Positions 25,101 to 38,260 of a stretch of DNA of 64,000 bases are shown here, piece by piece (the first letter of the stretch is position 1; each line of letters opens with the position of its first letter). The position numbers were made by a program, and so were the translations under genes. The notes beneath the pieces are model-generated. The model saw nothing but the letters and a program-made list of their open reading frames with translations. It did not search any database and was not told where the DNA came from. Source of the DNA: Vitis vinifera (Eukaryota > Streptophyta > Magnoliopsida > Vitales > Vitaceae); assembly GCF_030704535.1 (NCBI RefSeq), contig NC_081817.1, positions 4,039,501 through 4,103,500 on the forward strand, read 5' to 3'.

Positions 25101-28100
25101 TGAATACGTGTATTTCACCATCTCTACACATGTTTCCATTAACGTTATATTTACTGAAAAGATGCTATTATGAAAAGAAAAAAAACACGCACGACCTAAT
25201 CCGTCTAATCATACAGAGGCATAAAATTAAAACAAGATTAGAAATCTGTTTGAAAACTTTCCTATTTTGGTTTTAGTATGGAATTACATTAAAAAAAAAA
25301 AAAAAGAGTGTTTGACTTTTCAAAAATCAATCTAAATAAAATCTAAAGAATTACTAGTTTATTTTAATAAATAATAAATACAAATATGAAATATATTTTA
25401 ATTGTATCAAAGTAAATCCAACAACATATCAATAGAAAATTAGGTAGGATCCAAATCCACTATTAATTCAAAGTTGAACCTCCGATATTTTTACGTACAA
25501 GGCAAAAGTAGGGCTTCGATTTCATACAATCCAACCACTTTGCCAGCAAGGCAGCAACCCTTCGATTATGACCTGACTCAAAAGTTCAAAACTTTTAAAA
25601 TTTTAATTTCTGCCCAACCAACGGTGACGATCGGCCGGCTGGTGCACAAGTCCCAAGTGTTTGACCGTTGACTGGCCAGAAGCCAATGGTAGTACTGTAC
25701 CCATGTGAGCCGCACGTGCAACAGAGCTGCTCCTTGAATCCTTTGATCCGTCAGTGGGATCCTATGCAATTTAAAATGTGGAGCCCACCTGTAAACGTCT
25801 TAAAGTTCAAATTTTTTTAAATTTAAAAACAAAGAAAAAATTTTGGAGGTGGGTTTGATATTTAAGACATGATTTATTTCCATAGACGGGAAGCAACAAC
25901 GGATCAAATATTCAAAAATTAAAAATTAAAAAAAAATTGAAGGTGGGGTTGGGTCAGTTGGGTATGAGGTGGTGTACGGAAGAGCAAAGAGAGGAAAGAA
26001 GAACAAGATGGTGGAGGAGATGATGAAGGGCTTGACCTTTTCCATGGTGTGGGGTTCCATTCTTTATCAGTAAAATCCAATTCCAGCACAAACCTAGGCA
26101 GCGTCAAAATTTTATTTACTTCCTTTCTTGTGGGCCTTCTCATTTTCTATGTGCTACGTCCCAATTTCTAATTTTTTTCATTTCACCTTACCATAAATTA
26201 TTATTATTATTATATGCAATCATTCTTTTTATAAAGTACATTACTCGATTTTTACCATATGAATAAAAATATCAAAATAATGTTTTCCCTTTTTCTGTTG
26301 GTGGGTTTATTTGTGCATCAACTTCATACCATGTTTTCAATTTTTTTCATTATTTTTTAAATGTAGAAATAATTAGGGTTTATTTAATTGATTTTTTGAA
26401 AATTATTTTCTGCTTTTGAGAATAAAAAGCATTAAAAAAAAACATATTTGAGAAGTGGGTGTACTATTGTTTCTACTATTTTCCATTCTTTTCAAATAAT
26501 AAAGTCTCTCCACCGGTATGATACCAAGCTCTATCTCCACCAAGACATCTCCTATTTTCATTCCTTTCAAATATTTTGATTATTTTTTTTACTAGATTTG
26601 ATAAAATCATGATAATTTTACCAAATCTGAAACATTAATTGAGAAAAAAGTTAGATCCAGCAAAAAGAAAACATACTAAAGGTTTTTCAATAATTTTTAT
26701 GAATTATTGTTCCTTATACGTTTGTTTTGCTACAATTTTTAGAGCATAATCTGATTATGTTTTTAGATTTTTTCATATATCTATCATTTTTAATGAATTC
26801 CAATCATGTTTTGTTCATAACTTGGAGGAAAAATAATTTCACCCTGGTCTCGAGTCCCCCTTTACTATATTCCTCATGCGCAGGGTTTAATGGAGATAAT
26901 GGGTTTTGGCTTGGTGTTAATAGGTAGAGGAGGAATGAGGGATACTGTTGAGTAGGGTACCTGAAGGATATGATGAAGAAGAGGAGGATACGAGATGATT
27001 GGATTTTGAATGTAGTTTGATTTGGATCAGAGGACCCGGGATAGTAGATGAAGTTCTGTATTAACGCATTGCCACTTAGATTCAATATATGGTTTGGTTT
27101 TCTTGAACCATCTTTTATCTAAATTGCCCCTAACACAAACATACACTTACTAAAACAATCTCTTAGGGTAAATACTCTTTATGTTGTCAACTTATGATGC
27201 TTGATGCCTATAACAAATTCTTGAAGTCGTCTTTTAATTATTGGTTGTCGTGAATTAACAAATTCTCAAAATCGTCTTCTAATTATTGGTTGTCGTGGAT
27301 GTATTGCATTCATTTGTTTTTTATTATTTTTCACCTATCTTTTTCCTTTTTTTAATTATTGTTTTTATTTTTTATTCTTATTTTTATCATTGCTAAGTGA
27401 ATCTATAAATTATTTAAAAAATGATCATCTATAAACTTTGAAACTTTAGTATATAATATTAAAATATGATGTTGATGTCATGATGTTTATAGGATATATT
27501 TGTATCAATATTGATTATGCTAGTATATATGTAATTTAGAATTTTTTTTTTAATGAAAACGTGTATTAATATGATGCATTTATGATTTAAAAAATTAAAA
27601 TTAAAATTGAATAAGGAGTTTACCATATGTATGAATAAAAATATTATTGAAATAAACACATTTACAAAGTAATCATTTATTTAAAAAAATTAAAATTGAT
27701 GCAAATAAATTTTAAAATTGAATATTTTTAAAAATTTTAATGAAATATGAATCTAAAAATTAACTATATACTTATAATATTAAGTTAATTGAATAAAACA
27801 CTTAATATAACAACTTTAAAATAAGTTTTTAGTTTTACTTATTCTAAGTAATTATTTTTAATAATTAAATTATTATTTTTAAATAAAAACTATTTTTTAG
27901 AATTCAATTTTCAAATACAATTTTGTTATTGAAAATACCAAAAAGTTTTATTAAAAACGTTTTGGAAAAACAATTTCCAAACATGTGGTTAATGTTTTGC
28001 ATAAATAGTAGTTTTAATATTTTTTAATGAAATAAAAACGAAAAAAGTGGTTTTCATGTATTTCCAAAATGCAAATAAATATGGTTAAGAACTGACCCAT

Positions 28101-29340
28101 ATATTACTTTCTACATCTGACAAGCTTTTTTCAACAAAACTTTATTTCAAAATTTCGAAAAGTGATTTTCTCAAATGAAATATTTTTATTTAATTATTTT
28201 ATTAAATACTAAAATTACTTTTATTTCAATAAAAAGATTTAATTTAAAACACAAAACAACAAAACTTGTCTATTACTAAAAGTAGAAATTAAAAAATTCC
28301 TTTGACATTGACCAGGGTATTAGGATATTAAATCCATCCATATCAACATAAACGACCCACATGGCTACGATGCATCACTGTATGGAAATGATTGAAAATT
28401 TTGACAAATTTTACAAGGCAGAAGGGCTTGAAACAATCTGATGACCTCTAATTTGTGAGTCAAACAACTCACTCCCACTGAATCAAACATGGGAATAGTT
28501 TTGATGATGATGTCTCCTTGTAAAAGGGCTTGATTTTTTGGTCCGTTATCATGCAAGCACACCCCCTTTACGTTTCAAAATGACCTTAATTATGTCACAT
28601 TATTCACCCAAAACGGTGCATGCCAAATCAGTGGCCTTCATTCTTGATGCCTCTCACATATACAAAAATCAAAAAGGATTTTTATTATTTTTTTATTGAA
28701 GGAGTATTGATTGACCCATCACTCAAAACTTTAGGAAATATCCAATTTAATCTACAAATTTAAAAGTTGGGTAGGGTGTCGTCTAGTGAATGCCTCTCCT
28801 TCCTGTGTTGGCATATACTAGACAAAATTTGCCATTTCTTTGGTTGAATTCTGCAGGAAACACCTTGCCCGCTAAGGCATTCACAATCATGGAGGTGACA
28901 CGTTTTACAAAACAACTATTTTGATATGTTCTTCGAATCAGTGGTTTTAAGTATAAAGTACTTTCAAAAAAGAAATTGAGCATTTTTCTTTGTTCTTGAA
29001 ATCATAAAAAGTTGTTATTATTTGAAAAATAAATCTGATATTGTCAAAATAAGTAGCCTAGACCACATGTCACGTCTCGCAATTTTGTTGGAAAATTTGA
29101 AAAATAAATATAAGATGATATGACAGGAGAGTCCATATGAAGGGGGGTGGGGTTAAAAAATATAATAAGAATAGTAATAGATAAGAAGGAAAGGAAAGAA
29201 AAGTGGCATGGGAACTTGGCACTGAGTGGGAAATAGCTGCAAAAAGAAATCTGACCGTTTAGTTCAAATTTCGAACGACGAGAAACACTGTTTTGTTTTG
29301 TGCAAAAGAGACAATGAAAGATAGTGTATTGAAAGTGACT
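25101..29340. other. AT-rich intergenic, no gene seen
   Basis: Short frames only. 27,860-28,060 holds TTTTCAAA/TTTGAAAA-rich DNA like the MITEs in this window but without defined ends. 25,500-25,800 and 28,330-28,970 are less AT-rich but give no recognisable protein. Confidence 0.45.
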
Positions 29341-30600
29341 GTTGAGTAGACCCCCTTGCTTTCGGCGGGAATTTCAAAATATTTTTGCGGCAAATTTAAG
29401 CTAAAACCCCCTCATTCTTTCATAATTACTCATTAATTATGCTTTTATTTAATAATTAATAATAATAAGAAGAATGGAAGAAGAACAGGTTGAGAGTGAT
29501 AAGCGAAGTTGCCTTTTGTGCAGGCCAGCCGTCATGGTCCCACCACCTCCCCGATGCGTTTGTCAGCTCATGTTTATCCACACGCGCCATCCCTATCACC
29601 CTACAGGGCCTACACCACTTTTGAAATATAAATAAATAAATAAATAACTTGAATAAATTTGATTATTCCATCATTACTATAAAACATGGATAAGTGGTGG
29701 GCAAGAATCAGCAAGATATTCATTTTTATGGAATATTGTATAAGTATTTAGAAAAATTAAAATAAGATGTGTTCCCTTATAATCTTTAGAAAATATAAAT
29801 TTTGATATACGAAAGCGGCGCGTTTCGCGCACATTTTGGTTGCGAGTACGGCTGACGCCAGTACTATGTGCCCAGCGAAAGCAATAAATAGGGGCCCCCA
29901 GATCTCTTTTCCATGTAAAAAGACAGTCCTCTCCTCACCTAAAACCAAAAATGCCAGCCAAAATATATGCAAACTGCCCTTAGCAAGGGCATGTGCCCAT
30001 TTATTGAGGCAGGTAAGAAATTCGAGTTCTCTACCAGATCTCAGTGATCTTGACAAATCATATCAAATCAAATCCATTTTTTTCAAAAAAGATTTCAAAA
30101 TTAAAAAAAAAAAACCAAAAAAAAAAAAGGTAAATGACAACACGGCCCTTCCCGCTACTCGCATACTTTTCTTTTTGACTAACCACCGCTGTCATTTTCG
30201 GCAGGTAAGCCCCTGCCCCATCCAGCCCACTCTGCCTTTTCCTTGTTTTTAATTTTTTTCTAGTTTCTTTGGCGGGAAAGTTATTAAATTTAATTGATAG
30301 CTGGGTTTGGAGTCCGGGGCATGATTCCGCCGCTAACCGCGGCCAACGGCCGTTTTAACTCCATCGTCCTTTTAGAATGCGGTGAGGGCTTCTAAATCCT
30401 AACAGACGGCGATAACCGTTTGATGCCAGGGAGGAAGTGGGAGGAGATAGGTTAGGACTTAGGAGACGGGAGAGCGAACCTGCCGAATCTGTACCCACGC
30501 CACGTCGCCATAGATCCAGATTCGATGTAGCCGAAATGTAAATATTACTATCCTCACAGGCCGAATCACGGGTTTTGCATGAAACCTTGGTTAGCTGGCG
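29341..30600 (+). promoter_or_regulatory. GC-richer island with E2F-like sites, TATA box and splice-donor-like junctions
   Basis: E2F-like sites are seen at 29,360 (TTTCGGCGGGAA) and 30,268-30,279 (TTTGGCGGGAAA). A TATA-like CAATAAATAGGGG lies at 29,881-29,893. Two donor-like GGCAG|GTAAG junctions lie at about 30,012 and 30,203. 30,300-30,540 is GC-rich and includes an AACGGCCGTT palindrome. The open frames here are short and unfamiliar. It may be the start of a transcript whose coding part is lost or is not recognisable. Confidence 0.3.
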
Positions 30601-31642
30601 ACACCTTCCTTAATGAGGGCAGCAGGGTTACACTCTTTATTGCATCGAAATCGCATGATATATACGTCCATATTCTTTTTTCGGAAATGCAGTCAAACAT
30701 TTATAATTTATGTTCTTATTTATGATTTAAAATTTGGAACGAGGAAATACAAGTTGATGAAAAAATTATTAAAAAGAATATTTTTTAAAACATATATTAA
30801 AAATTGTGGAAAAAATATTTTAAAAATTAAGAAGGTAAATATTAACCCTCTTTCCCAACTTTTCTTCCTATCAAGATGTCTTCCAAGCTCCAACAACGTA
30901 CTGTAGAGTGCGCGAAACCGTTAATTGTTGTTTGACCATGTCCTAATGATAATTAACCACGTCCCACGTCAAACATAATAATAATAATAACAATAATGTA
31001 GGGCATGTCCTAATCATTATGTTTGTGCCTTTATTAATAAACCCCACACACAGTAGTAATTAAAGCAGTAATTAAAAATTAGGAAGGTTCAACTGCCTCA
31101 AAATGCAAGGAAATTCAAACCGTTCCACTACTTCATTACGTATTGTAGTCATTAGAGACCTAATTAAGAATTAGCCAGGTTCAACTGCCAAAAATAAAGA
31201 GAGAGAGAGAGAAAAAAAAAAAAAAGGGATGTGGATTCCACTACTGCCTGATCCTACCAAACCACTTAGCTATCAACCCTTCTCCAAAACCAAAATGTCC
31301 GATAACTAAAAATAAAAATATTATATAAATATAAAAAGGAAGGTGCATACTCTATTCAACTATTTAGTGTTGGTTTAGATATATTTTTTATTTTTAAAAT
31401 TATTTTTTTTATTAAAAACAATATTTTATATAAAAATATATAAATTTATTTTATATATTAGTAATTTTTTTTATACCTTGTTTTTTTAAATAGCTTTAAA
31501 AACCCACTATTTTTTCAATATAAGATTATACTTTTAACTTAAAAAGTGTTTATGAAAAAAAAATCAAAGATTTGGTAATATTTTAAAAGAAAATATTTTT
31601 ATTAAAAATATTCGATTTTAAATATAAATATAGACTTTAAGG
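30601..31642. other. AT-rich intergenic, no gene seen
   Basis: Nothing supported apart from short AAT and GA runs (30,980; 31,200). Confidence 0.4.
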
Positions 31643-32276
31643 GCCTCTTGGTTCCTATTTTCAAAAACTATTTTATGTTTTTGAAAATAAAAAATACAAA
31701 AAACTTGTTTAGGGAATGAGGTATGTTTTTGTTTTTTGTGTTTTCGGTGTTATCAAAAATAAAAAAATGTTTTCATTGTTTTTTCACTGTTCATATAATA
31801 TATTGTTTTTCGTGTTTTCTCTTTCTTCTTTTTTTTGTTTTCCTAGTTACTTTTTGTGTTTCTACAAATGTGAACCCCACCCAACCAGCACACCCCCACT
31901 CGCAAACCTTTTCTTTTTTTTTAAATTATTGAAATTAATATACTTACAAATGGTTACAAAGTCATCATTTATTTAAGAAAATTATAACTGGTGTAAAATT
32001 TTCAAAATGAAATAATTTTCTTTTTATTTAAATGAATTATGCATATTAAATTTATTTATATGTTTATAATATCAAGTTAATGGAAGAAAACACTTTATTA
32101 ATTAAAAAAATAATTTTTACATTTTTTTTGTTTTACTTATTTAAAAAAAAAACTTTTTTTATTAACTCAAAAAAATATGTTTTTTTTTTAAAACATAAAT
32201 TGTTTTCCATAATTTAGTTTTCAAAAACTGTTTTCCATAATAGTTTTCAAAAACAGCAACCAAACAGCCCCTAAAT
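31643..32276. mobile_element. hAT-like MITE with 8-bp direct repeat
   Basis: The 8-mer CTTTAAGG flanks the segment at 31,635-31,642 and 32,277-32,284. The ends are inverted: CTTGGTTCCTATTTTCAAAA on the left, and TTTTCAAAAACAGCAACCAA on the right, whose complement begins TTGGTTGCTGTTTTTGAAAA. The 634-bp interior is low-complexity and has no transposase. Confidence 0.6.
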
Positions 32277-32284
32277 CTTTAAGG

Positions 32285-35200
32285 GATTTTGTATCTTATA
32301 TGAAAAATTATTATTATTTTATAATTTTAAAAATAAAATAACATAGTATCATACCATTTATTCATTTTTTTCAACAAATTTAGGGTACTAGTATAGCTTC
32401 AAAGAAATTATAAGGTGTTTTTAATCTTTAATAATAGGTTTTATATTTATTCGATTGATTTGTTTAAAAATAATATAATTTTAACAGATATTTAATATGA
32501 AAAATAATGAAATGTTTATTTATTGTCTAAGTTTAGTTTTGGATTAGGAAAAAAATCAATCGTGTTGAATAAAATTTCTACATCCTTTGAAAACTATGAT
32601 TGTAATTTTGATTTTAGTTTTCTTCCATAGAAAATGAATGTTGTATAGGCAAATCTTTAGTTAGAAGTTAAGAACAAAATTATAATTCTCGAATAAATTA
32701 GGATGATAAAAGTTTAATTGAAAATGAAATAACTTGTTATATAAGTTTAAAAACAACTTATTAAATAAGCTTAGAAAATTAAATTTTGTATGAAATGATA
32801 TTCTCCAAACTTATATATTAGGCCATTTTTAGTTTTTGAATTTGAGAGTTTGTAATGAAAAACGAAAAAAATAAATAAATAAATAAATAATTTTCTTATT
32901 AGTTAAGAGGTGTTTGGTAAGACTTTTACTTAATGATTTAAGCAAATTTTAAGTGAAATATATTTAACTTAAAACATAATATTTAATTTTTTACTTGAAG
33001 TATTAAGTTTGTTAAATAAATTTAATTTAAAGTGTATTTTAAATCATTAAATTAACATATTTATCATCATCGATTATAATTAGGATAAATAAGATTAAAT
33101 AACTATGGAGGTTATAAAATAATAAAAGAAATTGTAAAGGTAAGTAAGACAAATTATAGTAAAAAGATAAAATAAAAATATGAACTTAAAAATAAATTAA
33201 TTATTTTTACTTATTATTTAAATTATTTTTTATTTTAAATCATATCATTAAATTATTTTATAAAATATACTTAATTTAATTAATGACTTAAATTAAATTA
33301 TTAAATCAATTTAAGTTATTAAATTAGTTTAATAAACATCCACTTAAAAACAACTTTTAACTTATCTCATGTCAACTCAAAAGACATTAAAGATTTTGAA
33401 TATTAATATTAATACAAGATCGTTTAACCATGCTTATTTGGATGCGCTTTTAATATTTTGTTTTTTTTTTCATATAAAATATTTAAACTTTTATATAAAA
33501 TATATCAACTCATCTTATGTTTTTTAAAATTTTAAAATTTTTAAAACTTGAGGTGGTAAAAATTAGGTGAAAATTTGTTAATAATTTATTTTTTAAAAAT
33601 ATTTTTTAAAAGTCATTATTTTTTAAGATAAACTGTAAAGACTCATTACATTTTATATAAAACCTCAACCATAGGTTTTATACTTTAAAATTTTGTTCTT
33701 AATATGTTAATGAAATGTGACAAGTCATTAATTTTTGAAAATCACCGTTACTTCTACCATCGTTTTTATCATCTTTCTAGGTGACAATTAAGGATTTTGA
33801 TTAACACAAATTTTTGTATTTAATAAATGGAATCATTTTTTATCATATTTTATCACTATTTTTCACATATCTAATGGCTTATTTAAAACAACCCAAAAGC
33901 TTTTTTTTTTAAGTTTAATAAAAACTTTTATTTTTATCAGGCTAATTTTATTTAAAGAGCTTATAAATTAAACACAATAATTAATAACGAAGTCAAGAAA
34001 ATGTGGTTGTTGTTGTTGTATAAGTTTTATTTTGACTTATACAATAAAATTTTGTATATTTAATAAAAAGTTTATATACATGAAAAACATTTAAAAAAAT
34101 TTCTATTGAAACATGGGCCCAAAAATTTAATGTATTTGTTTATTTAATTTTTAATTGAATTGTGTTATAGAAGGTTGGTTCTATTGCCATAGTCTTCTCA
34201 TATATAAAATTTGAATAAGTCTAAATTTATTAAATTTTTTTCAAAAAAATATTAAAATATTTGAACCCTGTCAACCCTCTAAGACAAAGATCAACAGAGC
34301 CTCCCTCGGATGTACAATAATTTGAAGGGTTTCTTACATGAGACCGGTTGCGAAGATACTGTGAAAAGTGTATTGAATGGTTAGAACATGATCACACCGA
34401 CCAGCACGCCATGCTCAATTTCTATTGCTCACCGCTCACGTGGTCTTAAATTCTTAATATGTACAAAATACAATTCTAAATATAAATTTGATCTAATGCC
34501 CTAATGCCCTCCCTGCTCCCCAAATGTGACTGCACAGTGTTGCACTTGCACAAGACGATTTGACAAGTGGACAATTAGCCAACAAAGAATATAAATCCAT
34601 CACCCATGTGACTTTCCCATAACCAACCATCTCTATCGTATATTTATAATTTTGTTTCAAGGATTGAATTGAAGGGAGTAATCATTTTGGATTAAATAAC
34701 AAATACATGCCTTAGGTTTCAAGTTTCTCTTCCTTTTTCCCACTTTAATCAAACCCCTTTGTTAGGGTCTCTGCCTTTTTTTCTTAAGGATAAAAAAGAC
34801 AATCTTATCACTCCAACACACTTTTTAGTCAATAAGACTGAGTGAAGGAAGTAAGGGCCTTCGAAATTTAGCTCGAATCATTATGCCTGCCCATCCATAT
34901 ATTGATTGTTGCCAGTAACAAACAAATGTATGCACAATTATTTCTTCACATTTAAAAAAAAATTCATGTTATATTCTTAAGGTCAAAAGTATTTTTGAGA
35001 CTCATTTTTATTTTTACACATGGTAATTTATTTGTATTCCATGGAATCTCAAAGTGGTATCCTTATTCCCTGTGAAGAGGGCACAAGGAACTGTTTGTCG
35101 GCTGCTGTCACTTACAGATATTCGTGATCTTTTTGTTGAATTTACACACACTGCACACATATCCCTGTTTGGATAAAAAGAAAATTAGGATTTTTTTTTT

Positions 35201-35500
35201 CGTTCTAATTCATCCTATCTTTGAATATGATTAGAGGCTTTTACATTTTGCATTAGAATTTTACGTATCCTGACAATTTTACAGTGTGGTAAATTAAAAA
35301 AGAAGGGAAGTAAAAAGGAAGGAAGTTTGATTAGGAGTAGGAGTGGATTGAGAATTCACCGCAGTACAACTAAACCCAAATCCAATCATTTGTAAACTAA
35401 GGAAAAAATAAACGACATTAAAAAAGGGGCTGTATTTAATAATGGTCACAGATGGCATATGGGTTGCAAAGCGGGACAAATGTCTGCTCCAACCACTAGC
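32285..35500. other. Very AT-rich intergenic, no gene seen
   Basis: Long A/T runs dominate, including an AAAT repeat at about 32,872-32,890. No coding or RNA feature is supported. Confidence 0.5.
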
Positions 35501-35550
35501 CAGTGTTTCGGTTATTGCATGTTTCTAATTTTTATTTTATTTTTGAATGC

Positions 35551-35560
35551 ATTTATATAA
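35551..35560 (+). promoter_or_regulatory. TATA box of the 35.9 kb gene
   Basis: ATTTATATAA lies about 330 bp before the chosen ATG. It is followed by a CT-rich leader (TCTCTCTCTCTC at 35,570), typical of plant 5' UTRs. Confidence 0.5.
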
Positions 35561-35890
35561 GAATTTCTTCTCTCTCTCTCGCCCTTACCTTTCAATTTTT
35601 GAACTGTACCAAAGAGGCCCTGAACCCTAATAAAAGCAGCTTGTCTTCAACATTCTCTATCCCTTCCCTCTCTTTCTTTATATCTTTTTCTTTTCTTTTG
35701 TTGGGGCCCTCTGTCTGCAAGCCCAGCAAACTCAACTGGGTCATTATTAAATCTTCTCCAAGCAGCAACAACCCCATTCATCAACACCGCCTTCCCCCCT
35801 TCTTCCCTCTTCACTCTCGCTATCCCCCCATCCCGTCTGGGGTTATTGCTTCCCTCACTGAAGTCTTTTTCATTTCTGGGCCTGCTCCAC

Positions 35891-37786
35891 ATGGCTCTCT
35901 CTCCCATCGGCCCCCGCTTTTGGCTGCCTTCTCACTTTCTCACTGACGAGGATACTCTCATGGACAAGGAGAACTTCAACGACAACGGCGCCAATCCTGT
36001 TGGTGCTGAGATTCATGGTTTCCCTAGTGAGTTTCCTTACGAGTTTGACTCCTTTGGGTCTTCCTCTGCTCTCAACTCACCTGTTGAGTCTGTGATGAGT
36101 TCCACCGAGACTGAGAGCGATGAGGAGGATCTCCTGACTCAGCTGAAGCGCCAGTTGGCCCACTCCACTCTTCATGATACTCAGAAACTCGCTCCTTCCT
36201 TTTCTTCTGAAAATCAAGAGGTAAGATTTGGGGCTTCCGGTTTTTTTTTTTTTTTTTTTCCTTAAACAGAGTCGACTTTTTGGTTTCTTGATTTCATGAA
36301 TCAGAGGGCTGATTTGGGTTTTGTGTTGACTCAGAAAACGTGGGTTTTATCTGGTTCGCCCCAATCTACCCTGAGTGCTGTTGGAAACTGGTCTGGTCGG
36401 AGCACCGTGTCTAGCAATGGAAGCCCGAATGGTCGATCTCGGGTGTCTTCGCCCCCTACGACGCCGTTAAGTGAAAAAACGGACGCCTGGGATCTCATAT
36501 ATGCAGCGGCCGGCCAAGTCGCAAGGTTGAAGATGAGCGGCGACGGACCCAAGTACCAACAGGGAAGAGGACTTCTTGGCCCCCCTCGAAGCCCCATGCC
36601 GGTTCCGGCACAGCCGGCAAAGAACGCCAACACTGGCTTCTACTCTTACCAGGGTCTGTCTAATAACATTTCACAGACGAGCCAGGTAAGCTATTTGAAA
36701 GTTTCTCTCAACTCTTTTGTTTGGGGAAATGAGGCTGACCACCTGTTTGCTTTGGGGAAAACCGGGGAAAATAAAGGGAATTAGTATTTTGAACTTCAGG
36801 GCCCCCCAAAGTTATTTAAAATTTCCGAGTTTCCTGATTTCTAATGGAACTGAGCATTTGCTTGCGTATGTTGTTTTTTTGGCAGTCTCAGCATATCAGA
36901 CAGGAGCAAGTGCTGAAGCAACAGTGCTCTGTTTGGGGAAGAGAGGCCAAAGAGGCTTGGTTCTCTCAGCAGCAGCAGCAACTTCAGCAGCAGCAACAGA
37001 TCCATAGCCGAAGGAGTGTTGGACTCGAGAGTGGAAGGTGTGGGCGTCCTCTAGGGTTGCCTCCATCTGCATGGCCGCCTCTGCAACATCAACATCAGCA
37101 TCAGCATCAGCAAAGCAGTTCGGGTATGAGGGCTGTGTTCCTTGGTGGATCTGGCCTGAAAAGGGAGTCAGCTGGAACCGGTGTCTTCTTACCCCGCAGA
37201 TTTGGAAATGCTTCCGATTCTCGCAAGAAACCAGGTATTGCCATGTACATGCCTTCCCGGGCCTGTTAGGTCGAGAAATCGTAGAAAAGGACTTGGAAAC
37301 TTGGGAACTTGTTCTCAGCAAGTTACTTGGTTGCAAGATTTCAAGTTTTCGGTTCCTTTCCATTCTCTTAGCAACCAAGTGTTGCATTACATTTTTCACA
37401 CTTGAGATTGGAATTCTTGGTATTCTTGGCTGTTGGGTACTAATATTTTCGTCTCATTTTGTGCCATTAGGCTGTTCTACTGTTCTTCTTCCGGCAAGGG
37501 TTGTTCAAGCCCTGAACCTCAACTTCGAAGACATGGGTTCTCATTCCCAGCCCCATTTCAACGGTGGTGTTGCCCCAGACTATGGTAAAACCCCACATCA
37601 ATATAATCATATGGTGGAAGCCTGTTGATTTACGACTTACTCCGTACTAATTTTCTTGGGTTTAATTAATTTGCAGAAGCTTTAATGGCAAGACGAAATG
37701 CCCTCATCTCACAACAAAAGCGAAATCTACGGCCAGAAGGGACAATGAATCACGAAATACGCCTACCTCAGGAGTGGACGTACTGA
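35891..37786 (+). CDS. Plant-specific Ser/Gln-rich protein of unknown function, 417 aa
   Basis: Five exons join in frame with GT-AG borders: 35891-36220, 36335-36685, 36886-37234, 37471-37584 and 37677-37786 (TGA). The N-terminus has RFWLPSHFLTDED, then FPYEFDSFGSS and an acidic SPVESVMSSTETESDEED segment. Exon 2 is Ser/Pro-rich with AWDLIYAAAGQVARLKM. Exon 3 has two Gln-5 tracts (residues 255-259 and 261-265) and a His-Gln run, then GTGVFLPRR. The end is MARRNALIS...RLPQEWTY. I recall similar uncharacterised plant proteins with these boxes, but no function. There is no signal peptide or membrane span; the acidic and Gln-rich make-up would suit a nuclear role, which is only a guess. The first ATG was chosen; a second one at residue 24 (MDKENF) is possible. 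Confidence 0.85.
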
Positions 37787-38249
37787 GAAGAGCTGGCCTC
37801 ACTTGGTCACTGATAGGGTTGTTTGTCGGAGAAAGGAAGTAAAATATAAAAGAAAAAGGTAGGAAAGATGTAATAGTGGTTTTATAGGAAAATTCCATTT
37901 CAAGGAGAAGAATGTGAGTGTAGGTAGAAGAAGAAGTAATAAGAATCCAGTATTTTAGTGGGGATGATTGCTGTTTTTGTGGCTTTACCTTAAGGAAGAA
38001 GAACAACAACAACAAAAGGGGAAATAGCAGTAGGAATTGAGGAGGGCTTTTTTTTTTTTGGTTTTCATTTGGGGTTGTTGCAATAAGTGGGTTAATATCT
38101 TTTGTTGTATGTGGATTTTGGGGGGATCCACTTATGGCTTTTTGATGTTCTTAATCTTTGGTAGTGTTTTGACGGATATGTATCCACAGCCCTCTTTATC
38201 CTCTCTCCCTCTCTGAAAAAATGTAATATCCTGTGGCCAATACAAATCT

Positions 38250-38255
38250 AATAAA
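38250..38255 (+). terminator. Poly(A) signal of the 35.9 kb gene
   Basis: AATAAA lies 464 bp after the stop codon, within a T-rich 3' region. It is a plausible cleavage signal. Confidence 0.4.
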
Positions 38256-38260
38256 AAAGA

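Noticed and set aside
29757..30252. Overlapping open frames on both strands (99 and 138 codons)
   Set aside because: No recognisable domain, a Lys-rich end read from an A-run, and no partner exons.
35846..35890. Longer N-terminus of the 35.9 kb gene
   Set aside because: The extension begins at TTG, not ATG; the first ATG is at 35,891.
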